Shown here: positions 1-11,900 of the stretch, one piece after another
How positions within the stretch are numbered: position 1 is the first letter of the stretch
Layout: each line of letters begins with the position of its first letter
From: Anseranas semipalmata
Lineage: Eukaryota; Chordata; Aves; Anseriformes; Anseranatidae
Length of the DNA: 64,000 bases
Direction: 5' to 3'
Assembly: GCA_013399115.1 (NCBI GenBank)
Contig: VXAA01001511.1
Span: forward strand, 93,895-157,894
Translations under genes and position numbers: made by a program
The notes under the pieces: model-generated
What the model was told of the DNA's origin: nothing
Databases searched by the model: none
Seen by the model: the letters and a program-made list of their open reading frames with translations, nothing else

Positions 1-190
1 GCTCGGGGCGGCCTCGCTCCCCCCATGCCCCGTCCCCTGCCTCCCTGGCACCCAGCAGGTGCCGGGGGTGCCCCTGCCGGGTGGCCGGGTCCCGGCTCCG
101 CCGCCCAGAGGGGGACTTCCCGCTGCCTTCAAAGCTGGGCTTTTCCCACCGGCAGCGGACAGCCGTGCTGCGGCCGTTCAACGTGTGCTT
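1..190. promoter_or_regulatory. CpG-rich segment, probable edge of a CpG island
   Basis: About 17 CpG dinucleotides fall in the first 185 bases, inside strongly G+C-rich sequence. After about 190 the composition drops abruptly to AT-rich DNA with few CpGs, as in the rest of the window. Such a block just 5' of KCNK2 exon 2 fits the downstream edge of a CpG-island promoter or an alternative first exon. I could not find a first exon ending inside it: there is no ATG-led reading frame followed by a good GTAAG or GTGAG donor in the phase that exon 2 needs. The open frames here are a by-product of base composition. Confidence 0.5.
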
Positions 191-1023
191 GTAATTCAAA
201 ACAAATTAAATATAGCTTCTGCAGTCAACTGCTGCGGCCATCATCCCACAGGAGACCTCTACCTGCACTTGATGTGGCGGATTTTTTTTTAGTGCCCGTG
301 TAGTTGCTGGTAGTCACATGAGTTATGGAGATACTTGATAACACGCTCAGCTGCTCTTTTGCTAACCCTGTGGGTTTTTGTAGTTGTAAATAAAAATACA
401 CGCTTTAACAAATGGGTGACTTTTCCAGTAAGTACACGAGTTTTACTGGTATTTTCTGAGAGGTTTAATCAATACGCAATTAACGCTTTAGGACTGGTAT
501 GATGAACAGTGTATTGTTTTTATGATTGTGTCTGGGGAGCTGCAAAGTGATCATGCAACTGTTGTAAGAGAGTGTTTGGTGGAGCGCAGGATAGGTGAGA
601 GAAAGAAGGGTTTGTATTTTTCTGCTACTTCTGTATCGCTGAGCAAATACAGCTGGAAAGCTGCTTAGCGGTGCTTAAGACAGCGGAGGATGTAGAGAAT
701 CTCTGCAGCAAAATGTCACCTTACACAGATTTAAAGAAGTGCAAGAGGGTAGGGGAAATCCTGCGTTTTGGAAGTGATCAAGTATCATAAGGGGACGCAC
801 ACAGAGAAAATGTTGCAAATGTGGGTATGAGTGTAAATGGATAGCGCTACTCCGAGCAGCAGTTTTGGTGTGAGACGGCGTGGGATTTAAGGGAAAGATT
901 CCACTATGTAAGAATTCCAGTTGGAAGCAGCAGAATTTCTGTAGTCTCTTGGCAAGAAGGAAGCTCAGTTAATGCAAGCTGACCAGCCCTGTAAAAATTA
1001 ACTTTCTTTTTCTGTTTTGCTAG
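191..1023 (+). other. KCNK2: KCNK2 intron 1, 3' part
   Basis: AT-rich sequence with no reading frame or repeat that I recognise. It ends in a good polypyrimidine tract (1003-1020) and the acceptor AG at 1022-1023. The donor side lies outside the window or within the CpG-rich block, so the true intron start is unknown. Confidence 0.7.
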
Positions 1024-1334
1024 TGGCGGCACCTGACTTGCTGGATCCCAAATCGGCCACTCAGAACTCCAAACCGAGATTATCATTTTCTACCAAGCCT
1101 ACCGTGCTCTCTTCACGGGAGGAAAGTGATTCAGCTATTAATGTTATGAAATGGAAGACAGTCTCAACAATTTTTCTGGTGGTAGTCGTGTATTTAATAA
1201 TTGGAGCAACAGTGTTTAAAGCCCTGGAGCAGCCTCATGAAACCTCCCAGAGAACCACCATTGTGATTCAGAAGCAGACGTTTGTATCTCAGCATTCCTG
1301 TGTGAATGCAACAGAGCTTGATGAACTGATTCAG
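1024..1334 (+). CDS. KCNK2: KCNK2 (TREK-1) exon 2: N-terminus, M1, first part of extracellular cap
   Basis: Coding exon of the mechano-, heat- and lipid-gated two-pore-domain K+ channel TREK-1 of the plasma membrane. The acceptor AG is at 1022-1023 and the exon opens with TG, which completes a split ATG or GTG codon supplied by alternative first exons (phase 1). It ends in CAG followed by GTAAGC (phase 0). The product starts [16 protein letters not shown], which separates TREK-1 from TREK-2 and TRAAK. Numbered from the split codon as residue 1, Met42 is a conserved internal start. M1 spans about 46-66 ([18 protein letters not shown]). Cys93 (SQHSC) is the cap cysteine that links the two subunits, and Asn95 in NAT is a glycosylation site. 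I see no frameshift or stop. The reading frame runs past the donor to a stop at about 1424, which is intron and not part of the protein. Confidence 0.97.
1141..1149 (+). promoter_or_regulatory. KCNK2: Two-codon uORF overlapping the internal TREK-1 start codon
   Basis: ATGTTATGA contains an out-of-frame ATG (1141-1143), one codon, and a stop TGA (1147-1149). The stop overlaps the in-frame ATG of Met42 (1146-1148) as ATGA. In mammals TREK-1 is made as full-length channel or, by alternative translation initiation, from this methionine (Met57 in the longer isoform), which gives an N-terminally shortened channel. The regulatory role of the tiny uORF is my inference; the sequence arrangement is direct. 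Confidence 0.45.
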
Positions 1335-2172
1335 GTAAGCCATACAAAACTCTTGTCGCCCTGCCTTAGGGGAACAAATGATGTATGGCAGCACTGCTGT
1401 GATACAGGGGGAGAGCTGTCTTAGCCAAGCTCCGTGTTGGCCAAGCAATGTAACAAGTGGTGAGAGCAGAAGTTGAGCAACAGCATTTTCATGCAAAGCC
1501 TCGTGGTGGAAAAGCTATTGCTATTTTTAGGTCCAGTGCACTTGGTAGACAGCCTTTTCATTGAAGCCACCCATTATGGTAATTAAATGATTATTCATCA
1601 GCAATATATATAATTAATAGTTCACAAAGGAGTTGATATATTGATTTGTGCCTTACTAGGTCTGTCAATATTTGAGGAGCCCAATTCTGAAGAAGAAAAT
1701 ACACCATCCATTGCCTTAAAGGACTTCTAATTTACCGTGATTGTATCAAGCTAGCTTTCCTTCCAGCTGTATGTTTCTTTTTATTGATTTTGTTTTAAGT
1801 ACAGGAAAGCACCATGCGCTTGCTATTTTGATCTTAAATCTCAATTTTCTGCACTTCTTAAAGGCACATCCCCAACTGATGTAAATTGGTGTGTTCCTAC
1901 TAACACGACTTTACCCTTGCAGGTCACCTGGCTCAGAACCATAGGAAATATTTATTTGCAGTAGCACAGATTCAGAGCCTCATGTGGCCCTTTCCAACTT
2001 AAATCCCGTGTGCCCATATTCTTACGGCTCTCCTGCGGCACAGCGGGGAACAGCAAGGGGCTGCCAAAAATGTCAGTTCTGGGAGTGGGAGGCTGGAGTG
2101 AACAGCCAAGAGCTGGCAGGGATTGATCCCTTCATTCACAGGAGCTGCGGGGCCGTCTGGGGATGTGGAGCC

Positions 2173-2209
2173 GGGGAAGGGAAGGGGGAGAGCAGGAGAG
2201 GGTGGGGGG
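2173..2209 (+). other. G-rich tract with quadruplex potential
   Basis: Five runs of three to six G (2173-2176, 2179-2181, 2184-2188, 2200-2202, 2204-2209) are separated by short A-rich or mixed loops. They lie on the transcribed-sense strand about 840 bases past the exon 2 donor. The pattern meets the usual G3+ quadruplex rule; whether it folds is unknown. Confidence 0.4.
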
Positions 2210-3334
2210 CATCTGGGAGCATGGGCTCTGGAGCATGCCACTGGCATAGGCAGCAGAGCCTTCTGGAGATGGATTTTAACAGCAGATCTGGCTGAGAGTT
2301 TTGAAGTTGATTTTAGCTACCTAGACCAATCTGCCTTGAGCACAGCATGGACACCTCTTTTTTTGCAGTTTTAAATACAAAGCTCTAGTTTACTGACTTA
2401 TTTTTACAGCACACCACATCCAAATTCTGAAGGCAAACTGGGAAAATGTCTTGCAGTTTGTGATTTCTGCTTGCCACCCCCCTTTTCTTTTTCCCTAATA
2501 ATTATTCCAAAAGTGGCAAGTGGCACCCTCCAAAATGACTATTTGGCAATTCCTATCTCCATGTGTCCTGACTAGGCATGCCTGAGGAGGTGCTGTCGAT
2601 ACGAACAATTTCGATGCTATATAATAAATATGTTTCAGTGGTTTTATCAGCAGAATGTGAGCTAATCTTTCAAGGAGATATACAGACACATTCTGATTAA
2701 AAATAATCTCTTGTAGCTAGTATAAATATCCCATATGAAATTTTTAGGTCAGATCCTGTACTTTTGAAGATAAAAATAGAAATATTGAAGCAATATTATC
2801 TTACATCATCTATGAGATGGTCCTGAAGGCAAAAAAAAAAATGTTGAAATTTGCTCTGGAGTACTTAGATATTTAAGCATTTATGATTCCCTTCCCAGAA
2901 GCACAGATTGGTAGTAGAAAACCACTTCATCAGCATTCAAAGCCCATTTGATGTTCTGTGTAAAATAAATGACAGCTTCAACACAATTATCAGTGCGCAG
3001 CTACCCATATCAGAATTAGTTCCCTTCTAGCTAGCAATCTTGGCATGGCCAGAAAAGACAAAGGCTTTTGAAGCACAGCAGGGGACATAGCCACCCACAG
3101 CACGTGAATGCAAGGTGGCGCTTCTGGGAAGAATTTGCTGTGCTTGTTGGTGGGGTAAATAAAAAACTTAATTTCTCCTTGTTCCTTTCTGCTGATCAGA
3201 CCCCTCCTCAGCACTGTGAAGACCAGGGCATGGAGGTAGGAAGGTGCTGTGGTTCTCCTTTTGTAGGACGAGGATGGAGGCGCAGGGAGCCAAGGCCAGG
3301 TCCTACAAGTACATGTAGGTGCCTTTCTTTCTGC

Positions 3335-3475
3335 TGGATAAGTGATAATGGATTACATCAAGTTGTTTAAGGATCTGGAATTAAGTGGCTTGCCCAAAAT
3401 AAAATAGGAAATCTGTGGTAAAGCAGCATCTCAAATCCATTTTCCCAGTCTAGGCAGCTACCCTAACCGTGGGGT
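3335..3475 (-). repeat. Ancient MIR-type SINE relic
   Basis: The + strand carries the antisense MIR signature in order. First comes a degraded equivalent of the A-rich counterpart of CTCAGTTTCC, then TTAAGTGGCTTGCCCAAA, then a CTGTGG..AAAGCAGCATCTCAAATCC stretch (3412-3440), then CCCTAACC. On the minus strand this reads as a tRNA-derived head (GGTTAGGG, then a B-box-like GGATTTGAGAT) followed by the conserved core TTGGGCAAGCCACTTAA. The divergence is high, as expected for an insertion that predates birds. Its ends are blurred. Confidence 0.7.
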
Positions 3476-6102
3476 CAAATTTCTGCCCACTTTGTCACGG
3501 AATCTGAATTATTGGAAAACGTTTTGTCTCTCTGGGCTTATGTCTGACTGTTAGTACAGTATAATGCAGTGTTTCTTCAGTTTCCATTGGATGTCTGTAT
3601 GAATAAAACTAAATAGTGCATATGAGGAAAAAGTAAATGATATTTAAGAATTCACTGAAAGATACAAAACTGAAAATTAATGCGTGCTAGTGTAGTAGGA
3701 AGCTGGAATGCTTAGTGTATGTGAAGAAAATTACAGAGCTTACAGACTATAATGTCGTCTTTAATCAAGTGTTTACCTTGAGTCAAACTATAATGAAATT
3801 CATTATAAACTTTTCCTTTTGAACTTAATGTTCTGGGAATTCAAAAACTGGTTTGGCTTTGGTTTGTGCTAGTCTTTGCTCAAGGTGCTTATCATGCAAG
3901 CCATTTTCAATCTTCACAATTTTAGATCTACCATTTAACACTTACTCTTAAGCAGTCTTGACCATCCCAAGACTCCTAATCGACAGTATAGTGTGTGGTT
4001 CAGTCAGGTGACCAAGTTGGGAAGACTGGTTTGAGAGCAGAAATTCAGCCAAAAACATTTGTGCAAGTGGAATGAAAGTCCAGTTCACTAGCACACAGGG
4101 GCCATCTTGTTTCCATCATCTTTGCTAAAATTTTCCTTTTGCCCCAGAGCTGATTACAACACACAAAGCTGCAAGCTTCTCGAAATGCACACAGGACAGG
4201 GAATTTTCGCTTCCTGTCTTCTCCATCCTTGTTTTATCTCTCCAGTCATTAAAAACCTTCCTGGCACAACAATATATGCTATTGCTAACTTTTCAGCACA
4301 CAGAGCTTTATTGCTTGAGTTTTGAATTCCTGAAAGTGTATATTTTCACATTGATGGTGTGGATCCTCTAGGTGTACTCAGTGGGAATTATACTTTTATA
4401 TACTTTATATATTTGATATACATGTGAAACATGGGGCGATGGAGAGCTGTTATGCAGCACAGAAAACATGCAAAGTGAATGAAATAGAGTGCTCTGCTGA
4501 TGACAGCCAAGCAACCTCATCTGTGTCAGAAAAATGACCTGGGTTTTCCTCATAACTTCTGGGATGTCAGCTCAGTCCAGCAGCATTGTGTGTGTGCTGA
4601 CAAAGAGGTGGTCTTCATGACCTTCTCCATCTCTGACTTCCATGGTCTGGTGCTGCAAATCTCTTTCAGTGCAAACCACTTCAGTTCCTCGTTGCTTCAC
4701 TGTAATAAAATACACCTGAAATGAGCAACAGCAATGCATGACCCTAAGACTTGACTCCAGAACATCCTTTTTTGATATTTCATCAGCACTTCTATTTAGT
4801 ACCAACCTTAAAATGTGCACAAGTCATGCAGAGGATATCTGTACACCCAAGAGGCCGTTTTTTTTCAGGCAATTTCAACTCCTTTTGCTGTAGCCTGAAG
4901 CTAGTATTAACAATATTAAGTGGATCACTGTGTGCTGTACACAACAATGCTGATCTTGGCAGTGCGCAACATTAAGTGCTGGTATACCTGCAATCTACAC
5001 CTAAAGAAATATCCCATGATGGAAGCTTGCGAACATACAAACACTGCCTGGGTGAGTCTAATGAGGATGCAACAGACCAGCAAGCTGTGTGTGGTCTGAT
5101 GTTAAACTTGCATTTTTAAAGTTTCAGCTGAAAGGTCTTGAAAGGGTCTTGGTTATCAACAGATGAGAAAGTGTTTGGTGAAGGTTATGTATAATATCTA
5201 ACACATTATAAGGCTGTGGGAGGGGGTGTGGCCAGAGACTTTGCTGCTATTTATGCTTCCAGAAAAACTCTTGTCAATTTTCATGGATGGTGTTTTGGTT
5301 TCTCTGTCTGTGCCTGCTCTCAGCTTGGCCCTGACATGCAATGCAGATGACAAAATAAAAGAGTAAATGTAATCAGGCCACGTAGCTTTCATGGGTATGA
5401 GAAAAAAAAAAAAAAGATCTTCACTTATGGTAGGGATTTTTAGGGATCTCTGGTGGAACAGTTTTTTCCCACCAGTGAGTTTTTTGTTGACGGAAGCTGA
5501 TAGAAACCTGGGAACAATAAGTATTAGAGAATGAAAAAAAAAAAATCTCTAATTACAGCACTTGAATCTCTAATTATTTTACTCTAGCTCTAGTTCTCTT
5601 TAGTGTGTGGACTGTTCCCTCTGCTAAACTTGCTACTAAACTTTTGAAAACGTTGGAGGCAGTTTCCAAACTCAGATGCACAAAGTATTGCCAGGTACCT
5701 AGAAAAATCTCCTGCTGTATTCATGCACCTGTGCATAGCAGCAGATGTCAAGAGGCCTTAGGTGGCATTGCTGCCATTCAGGTTGCGTGCGTGTCCTCCT
5801 GCAGTGCTGCGCAGCCATCAGATGCATGGACTTGCCTTGGGGTTAGGAGTTGGTCTCTGCAGACAGGTGAGCCAGACTAAATGTGATATCCAACGACTTT
5901 GTAAAATTGCCATTCTTGTTTGTTCATACATCTCATTCCCTCCAAATGTGCTTCTCCCCCCACTGAAGTAATGTTTTTTCTAGGAGGTAAGGATGTGACC
6001 AGTATTGTGTGTTGTGGGCTGTCTTGGCAATGAGAGACGAGTATTTGTCCTCCTGCCAAAGAGAAAGCTGATAAAAAAAAGAAGAAGAGCTTTTTATATA
6101 AA

Positions 6103-6122
6103 TAACACATAATTATGTGTTA
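6103..6122. repeat. Perfect 20-bp palindrome
   Basis: TAACACATAATTATGTGTTA is identical to its own reverse complement. The symmetry stops at both outer flanks. The AT-rich centre contains ATAATTAT, a homeodomain-like core. Confidence 0.8.
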
Positions 6123-8949
6123 CTCAGCAGTTATCTGTTTTAGTGCTGGGCTTTATAAACCAAAATGAAAAGCAAATCCTTTTACTCCCCAAGCATCAAG
6201 TTTAGTGTTTAGTGTATTACTGTACAAAAATTGGAAATAAGATAAATTTCAGTTAAATTATTTTAAATATCTAAAGTGTCCTAGCAAGCTGGTGTGAATT
6301 ATTTTAGTTATCTTAGTAAGTTTCTTCTGAAACTTAATAAAGACTTTTAAAGTAAAGGTACTCTGAAACTTAAGTTAACAATGGAACATACCTAATTTCT
6401 GATTCTTTTAGCAGAAACATCCTTCAAATATGTTTATTCTGAAAACCCTACAAGTGGAAAAAATAATATCAAAATAAACAGCATAATCTTTTAATGTGTT
6501 CCAAGTGCTGTTTGTGGTAAGTGTTGTTTTATAAAGCCTTCAGTTCAAAATCTGAGCAAGTTTTCAGCATGCTGCACCAAGCTATCCCAGCAGTAAAGGA
6601 CTTTGTAGAGTTTTAATCCAGACCCTTTTGGAGTATGTGGCTTCCTCTGAAAACTGAATGCCCACAAAAATGTGCTTACATTTAAAAGAAAAAAAGAATT
6701 AATGAACCACCAGGATTAGCTGAATTGACCTGGATCCCACAAGTTGATCTCCTTGGGTTCCGCATGGGCTTTGTGGTTAACATGAGAAGGAAGCTCTCAG
6801 GGCTGGGGTCCACACAGTCGTGTTCCTTGCCTGTTTTCAGTCTGTGTTTGCATGGGCTAAATTCTCCCTTTACTTTCCATTCATCTTTTAGGCTGTGAAT
6901 GAGACTAAAGTGTGTTTTCTCTTTATCTCTCTTGAGGAAAGCCCAATACAGTTATGAATGACAAGGGAGCTGCATTTCTTTCATCAAACTTATATCGCCA
7001 GAATGTCATCATGTCTTCTGACTTGATTAATTTCTAGTTAAAAAAAATTTACTTAAAAATACATATTTTTTGTTGCTTCATTTTTGTAGTTTGAAGTAGC
7101 TCGAATGTATTTTTCATTATGGTGTACCTCCACCAGTAGTTGATTTTATATCTTTTTCATAGGATTTTTTATGACTTGCATCTTAGCTCCATGAAACTAA
7201 TTTTGCTGCATCCTCAGAAGTATGTTGTTTTATTTCAGCCAGATAAGCTCCTTGAGCCACAACCTCTCAGATCAGGTAGAAAACTGTTAAAATAAAGAAA
7301 TGTAAATCCTTTCTCTCCCAGAGATTAGAAGCTTTTTGAGCTTGCTCTATCATTTTTGGAGACAATAAGTCCCAGATATGGAAAGATTTTGTTTTCAGGC
7401 AAATCTGACATTTAATTATACAGATTTAAAATTTGTTAGCTAACCCTATTAAACTTGAATGATTTTTTTTTTTTTATTCTTTGAATCACAATGTTGATAG
7501 ACATTCTCACTCCTGTGATCTGGAACCTGTGGATCCTCTGAACAGGAACTTTTTGAGAGAGTTTGGCAAGCACCGGCTCAGACCCTAAATATTCTTAGAC
7601 TTGCTCCCTTTTGCGATTCCTTCCAGCTTCCCCAAAACTGAGCAGGAACTATTCCATGTTGGTCTAGATCCCAGTCTGCAAGCAGCAGGTGTTTATGCTT
7701 CATAAGCCTTAGATCTTTGAAAAGACTGACGCAGCAGCATAAAAGAAATTGATGCTGCAGTGTATTTTATTTATTTATCTGGAGATCCAAAATACTGTTT
7801 TTTTTTGCATCAATTTTTTTAATGTACAAAGTCATGCTGCTGCATTTCAGACATGAAGCTTATGACAAATGGCAAATACCAGTCGCAGAGCTGCCTGTCG
7901 ACAGTGTTTGTGAAGCAACATGAAATGAATGACATTTAAAGCAGTTAAAACATGAAGCGCAGGAACTGTAGTTTGTGTTGGTACCCTATGCATGTGTCTG
8001 TCCTTAGTAAGGAGTCTGCCCATCAAAGCAGACGAGCTTGTGTATTCTTATCTTGAAGTATAGAGGTAGTCCTAGCTGGTAAAATAAGGTCCTGCTTCTC
8101 TTTTCCTCTCACTGAGTCTGCAAGTCAGCATTCACCCCAGGACCCCTGCCTGCTTCGCTCTTGTCAGAAATAAGCATTCAGGTGCTATTTTCTCTATTTT
8201 CTCCTTCCACAGTAGGGCCCCCAAATTCTACCTGTGTCCCCAGGTCATGACGCTGTAGAGGAATATTTATTAAATCAAAGACCTCTGTGAAGCACCTTTG
8301 ATCCTAACCTTACCCAGACCTGTGCTCCACATGGATAGCAACCTGCTGTGGTCGAGTCTGGTTACCAAAATCTGGATGGGCCGCCGGAGCCCCTGGGGTG
8401 TGGGTACACCTTGCTCTAGTTTGCTCTGGTTCCTTCTGTCCTCTTACAGCCAGGTCCCCTCTTCTGCCTCCACTCTCAGCACATGGAGGGAGGGATTTCT
8501 TGCCAAACTTTCTGTTGCCTGGGACCGCTCCCATCATAGCACACTGGCAGGACAAATCCCTCTTCTGTAGTTATTTTCATGGAGGTTAAACCAAAGGGGA
8601 TTTTCTAAGCACATGCTCTTTAACCTTCATGAGCATAGAAGCAATACAGACTTTTAGTAGAATAATAAATAAATTCTAACCATCCTTTTCACTTCAGTGT
8701 TCAAGCAGGGTGGTTTCTAATTCTTTTTTTTTGCTGCTGCTGGTGTCTGTGCTCTTACATGATGTATTTAGTTCAGATGAACAGTTTCATAGGACCCAGA
8801 ACCTAGCTAGCTTGAGTGCATCTGAATGACAGCTTTTGTCTTAGAAGGGTGGCAGCTATGACTCATTGGTAAGTCAATTTTCCTGAGCAGCTGTCTGAAT
8901 AATTCTTCCTGTCTTTAATCTCAAGAAGCAAAGAAAGGCCCTCTTCCCT

Positions 8950-8992
8950 GAATGTGTGTACATATGTGTATATGTATGTATGCACACACAAA
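8950..8992. repeat. Impure TG/TA microsatellite
   Basis: Alternating TGTGTGTACATATG-type sequence is followed by GCACACACA, so the two halves are partly self-complementary. No gene signal. Confidence 0.6.
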
Positions 8993-11900
8993 ATTTATAT
9001 GCATATTCTCTTGGTAATACATATTTAGAAAAATAAATGCTTTTCAATATGTTCCTATATATTTTTAGTTCGAGTAGATTGTGAACATAGGATGGAAAGA
9101 GTTCTTTGACGTGCTGGATACTAGTCTCCAGTGTAGATTAAAATAATAAGTTATACAAACTAAAAAGAAATACACGCCGTCACAGAATTACAATGCAAAC
9201 ATCATTGTAGCCTCTTTCAACAGTAAGGCTCAAAAGCATGTGCTTCAGGAGGCTGGAGAGCATTTGCTAAGTGTTGAAAGCATCCTAGTGTGCCTCTGAA
9301 CAAAGAACTGGGATTTCCATTCTCTGTAAACCAAAGCTGAAGTACAAAGGTAGGACCCATGCAGGAGCTGGGCAGCATGAGGTGTATGGCTACACTGGAG
9401 AGAGAGGGATTGCTCTTGTCAAAATGGCAGCAGGGCAGCGAAGGATTAAATTCGGGCTGAGAACTGAGTTTCCAAAAACTTTGAGGCATCTCTGACTTTT
9501 TGACATCACTTGTTAAGTGATTACCGGGAAGCACAAGCTAACTCCTGACAAGCTAGGTAACAGAACATGCTCTGTTTTTTTAACAGCAGCATAATTTAAG
9601 GTGAATCTATTTTAATCTTTAGATAGAAAAGCTGAGAGTAATGAAATGTTGTGTTACATCATTTCAGAAAAGTGAAGTAACTGCAGCATTGTACAAAAGC
9701 AGGTATTCAGAGCCTGGTGGAGAAAAAGAAGATGAGAAGGGGTGGCTGGTTTGACATATACTCATTTCTGCCCATTCTCTAGCTAAGAATGTGGTTGAAT
9801 ACCAGAAGCTCTCCTCCTCAGTTTAAAAAGCTCTCTGTATTTCTGCTGTGGCTCTGTGGACCCCAGTTTAGTGGATGTAGCTCTATCATCAATAGGCTTG
9901 CTTTTGTCTCTCATCTCCATTGACTCCTTGCAGGGTCAGAGGAGCAGAGGTTGAAATCCCTGACCTAGGAGAATTGTCGTCTTTTTTCACAGCATAACTG
10001 TGCTTTTTGAAAGGCTGTTTTGTGTGATAAACTGCAAGGGTAGCTCAGCATGGTCTCTACGGACAGCATCTGCATGAACACAGAGATGTGATAACACAAA
10101 ACTGCACAATATATTTACCAGAAAGTGTTTCTAAATTATATAGGAAATTAATAACTGACATTGAATTCATATGAGATTTTATGTAGTCACTCTCATTTTC
10201 CCAGTGTTCTGGGAAACAGGGTGAATGCAAAGCTTATGTGTTTTTGGAGCACAGGTTCTGTTTTTGAAAGTAACACAGGTCATGCCTGGCCCATCCACTC
10301 CGTGCTCAAACATCTGTGCCTCTTTTCTCTGATGTTCTACTAAAGCTTAGTCCTGGATAGAGGTGTAAAGCCAGGTAGTTTGGCTGTACTACAAGTTAGG
10401 ACCTGAACACAGCTCATGCCTATGCCTAAAATACAGTACAGAGCTAGCGTAAGGGTCCTAGTGACTTAAAAAAATGGGAATTAAGTTCCTAAAGTTTTTA
10501 GATATTTGAAAATGTTATCTCAGTTCTTTCAGAAAAGCCCAATTTCACCATTATAAAGACAATTAAAGAACAAGTGGTGAAAAACCTATTACTTTTACTG
10601 AAAGCACATAATATTATTATTAAAACTATTGCACAGAGAGACCTTGATTGGATGCCATGTGCATCCAAGGGTTACCCCTTCTCTGCTCAATCCTCAGTCA
10701 TCTCATACAAAACAACAGGTAGACAAATATGCTCAAAGAAGGCAAGGCAAGTGAAATAATCTATGTGGTTTAAGAATGGAAACTGTGCACATCCCTATTC
10801 TGATGCTGAGTGGTTCCGCAGTACTGAAGTGAAACGGAGGTTTAAGTCAGAATTTAGTTTGTACTTGGAATAATAATAAGAAAAAATAGAAAAAATTGCC
10901 TCAATGGCTGTTACTTAACTGTATTACTGTAAAGTAGTTTTTTTAAACGCCAAGAAATTCCCATGTTAAGATAATACAAAGCCTTTATTGGCTACAACCT
11001 ATGATAAATGTAAAGATTATACAGAGTCTTCATGTTTATGACTGTTTCAATGTTGAAAATGCACAGAGTTAACTAATGCTACTGTATAAGTTCAGATATT
11101 CCAAAGGGCTCAGATGACAGGAAGAAAAAGTTATAAAGGAAAGAAAGTCATGCCAAACTTGTGACAAATGAAATGGTTGTGTTTGCTCTTACAGTAAGGC
11201 ATCAGTCAAGAAATAAGACTGAAGATCAAGAATAAAGTGACAGAGAAAATTGAATCTAACAGCACTGACAATGAATAGCAACATGCTTTTTAGACATGGA
11301 AGGTGAGATCCTGGCCCTCAGTAAAGTTAGTGGAAAACAACCGCATGAGGCTGGGTTTTTATTCCAGGCTAAGGAAATGTTAATATCCAATAGTCCAGCT
11401 ACATTTATGCAGTGTACATAGTCAAAAAGAAGATGCTGCTTTGCCAGTAGTGCACTGAAATGTACATATGTTAGGAATTGTACTATATATTATTTTCTTT
11501 TAATATTATGCTCAGGAATAGTCTTAGATGAGGACCTGTTCACTGGCACTGCCCACACTAAGAAGGAAAGATGACCTCTGATCCAAAGAATTTAAAATGC
11601 ATTTACCCTCACAGTAGAATCCAGAGGCAGCATTCAAAGACTTCATGAGGTAGTGATATTGATCACAGTAAACCTGCAACCTTGCTGCTTTTAGGCCTGT
11701 CGTCCTCGTTAGTAAGGAAGACTTACGGATGGCTCTGAAGGAATGTAATGCAGTAGCTTTGTTAATATGTAAGGCTGGCTTCTCCCAAACACGGGAACCA
11801 CAGAGGAGAAAGCATAATAGTGTGTGTTTGGAAACTTAATAACCAGATGATGAAGAAGGCATCATCCGGCCCTTCCTGACTAAAACTGTGTTTAAAGTAA

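Noticed and set aside
1..303. A first coding exon of KCNK2 within open frames of 77 and 92 codons
   Set aside because: No similarity to known TREK-1 N-terminal exons and no good donor in the required phase; the frames reflect G+C-rich composition.
11303..11345. Old amniote interspersed repeat (GAGATCCTGGCCCTCAGTAA)
   Set aside because: Resembles a phrase common in reptile and bird ancient repeats, but the match is too short to call.
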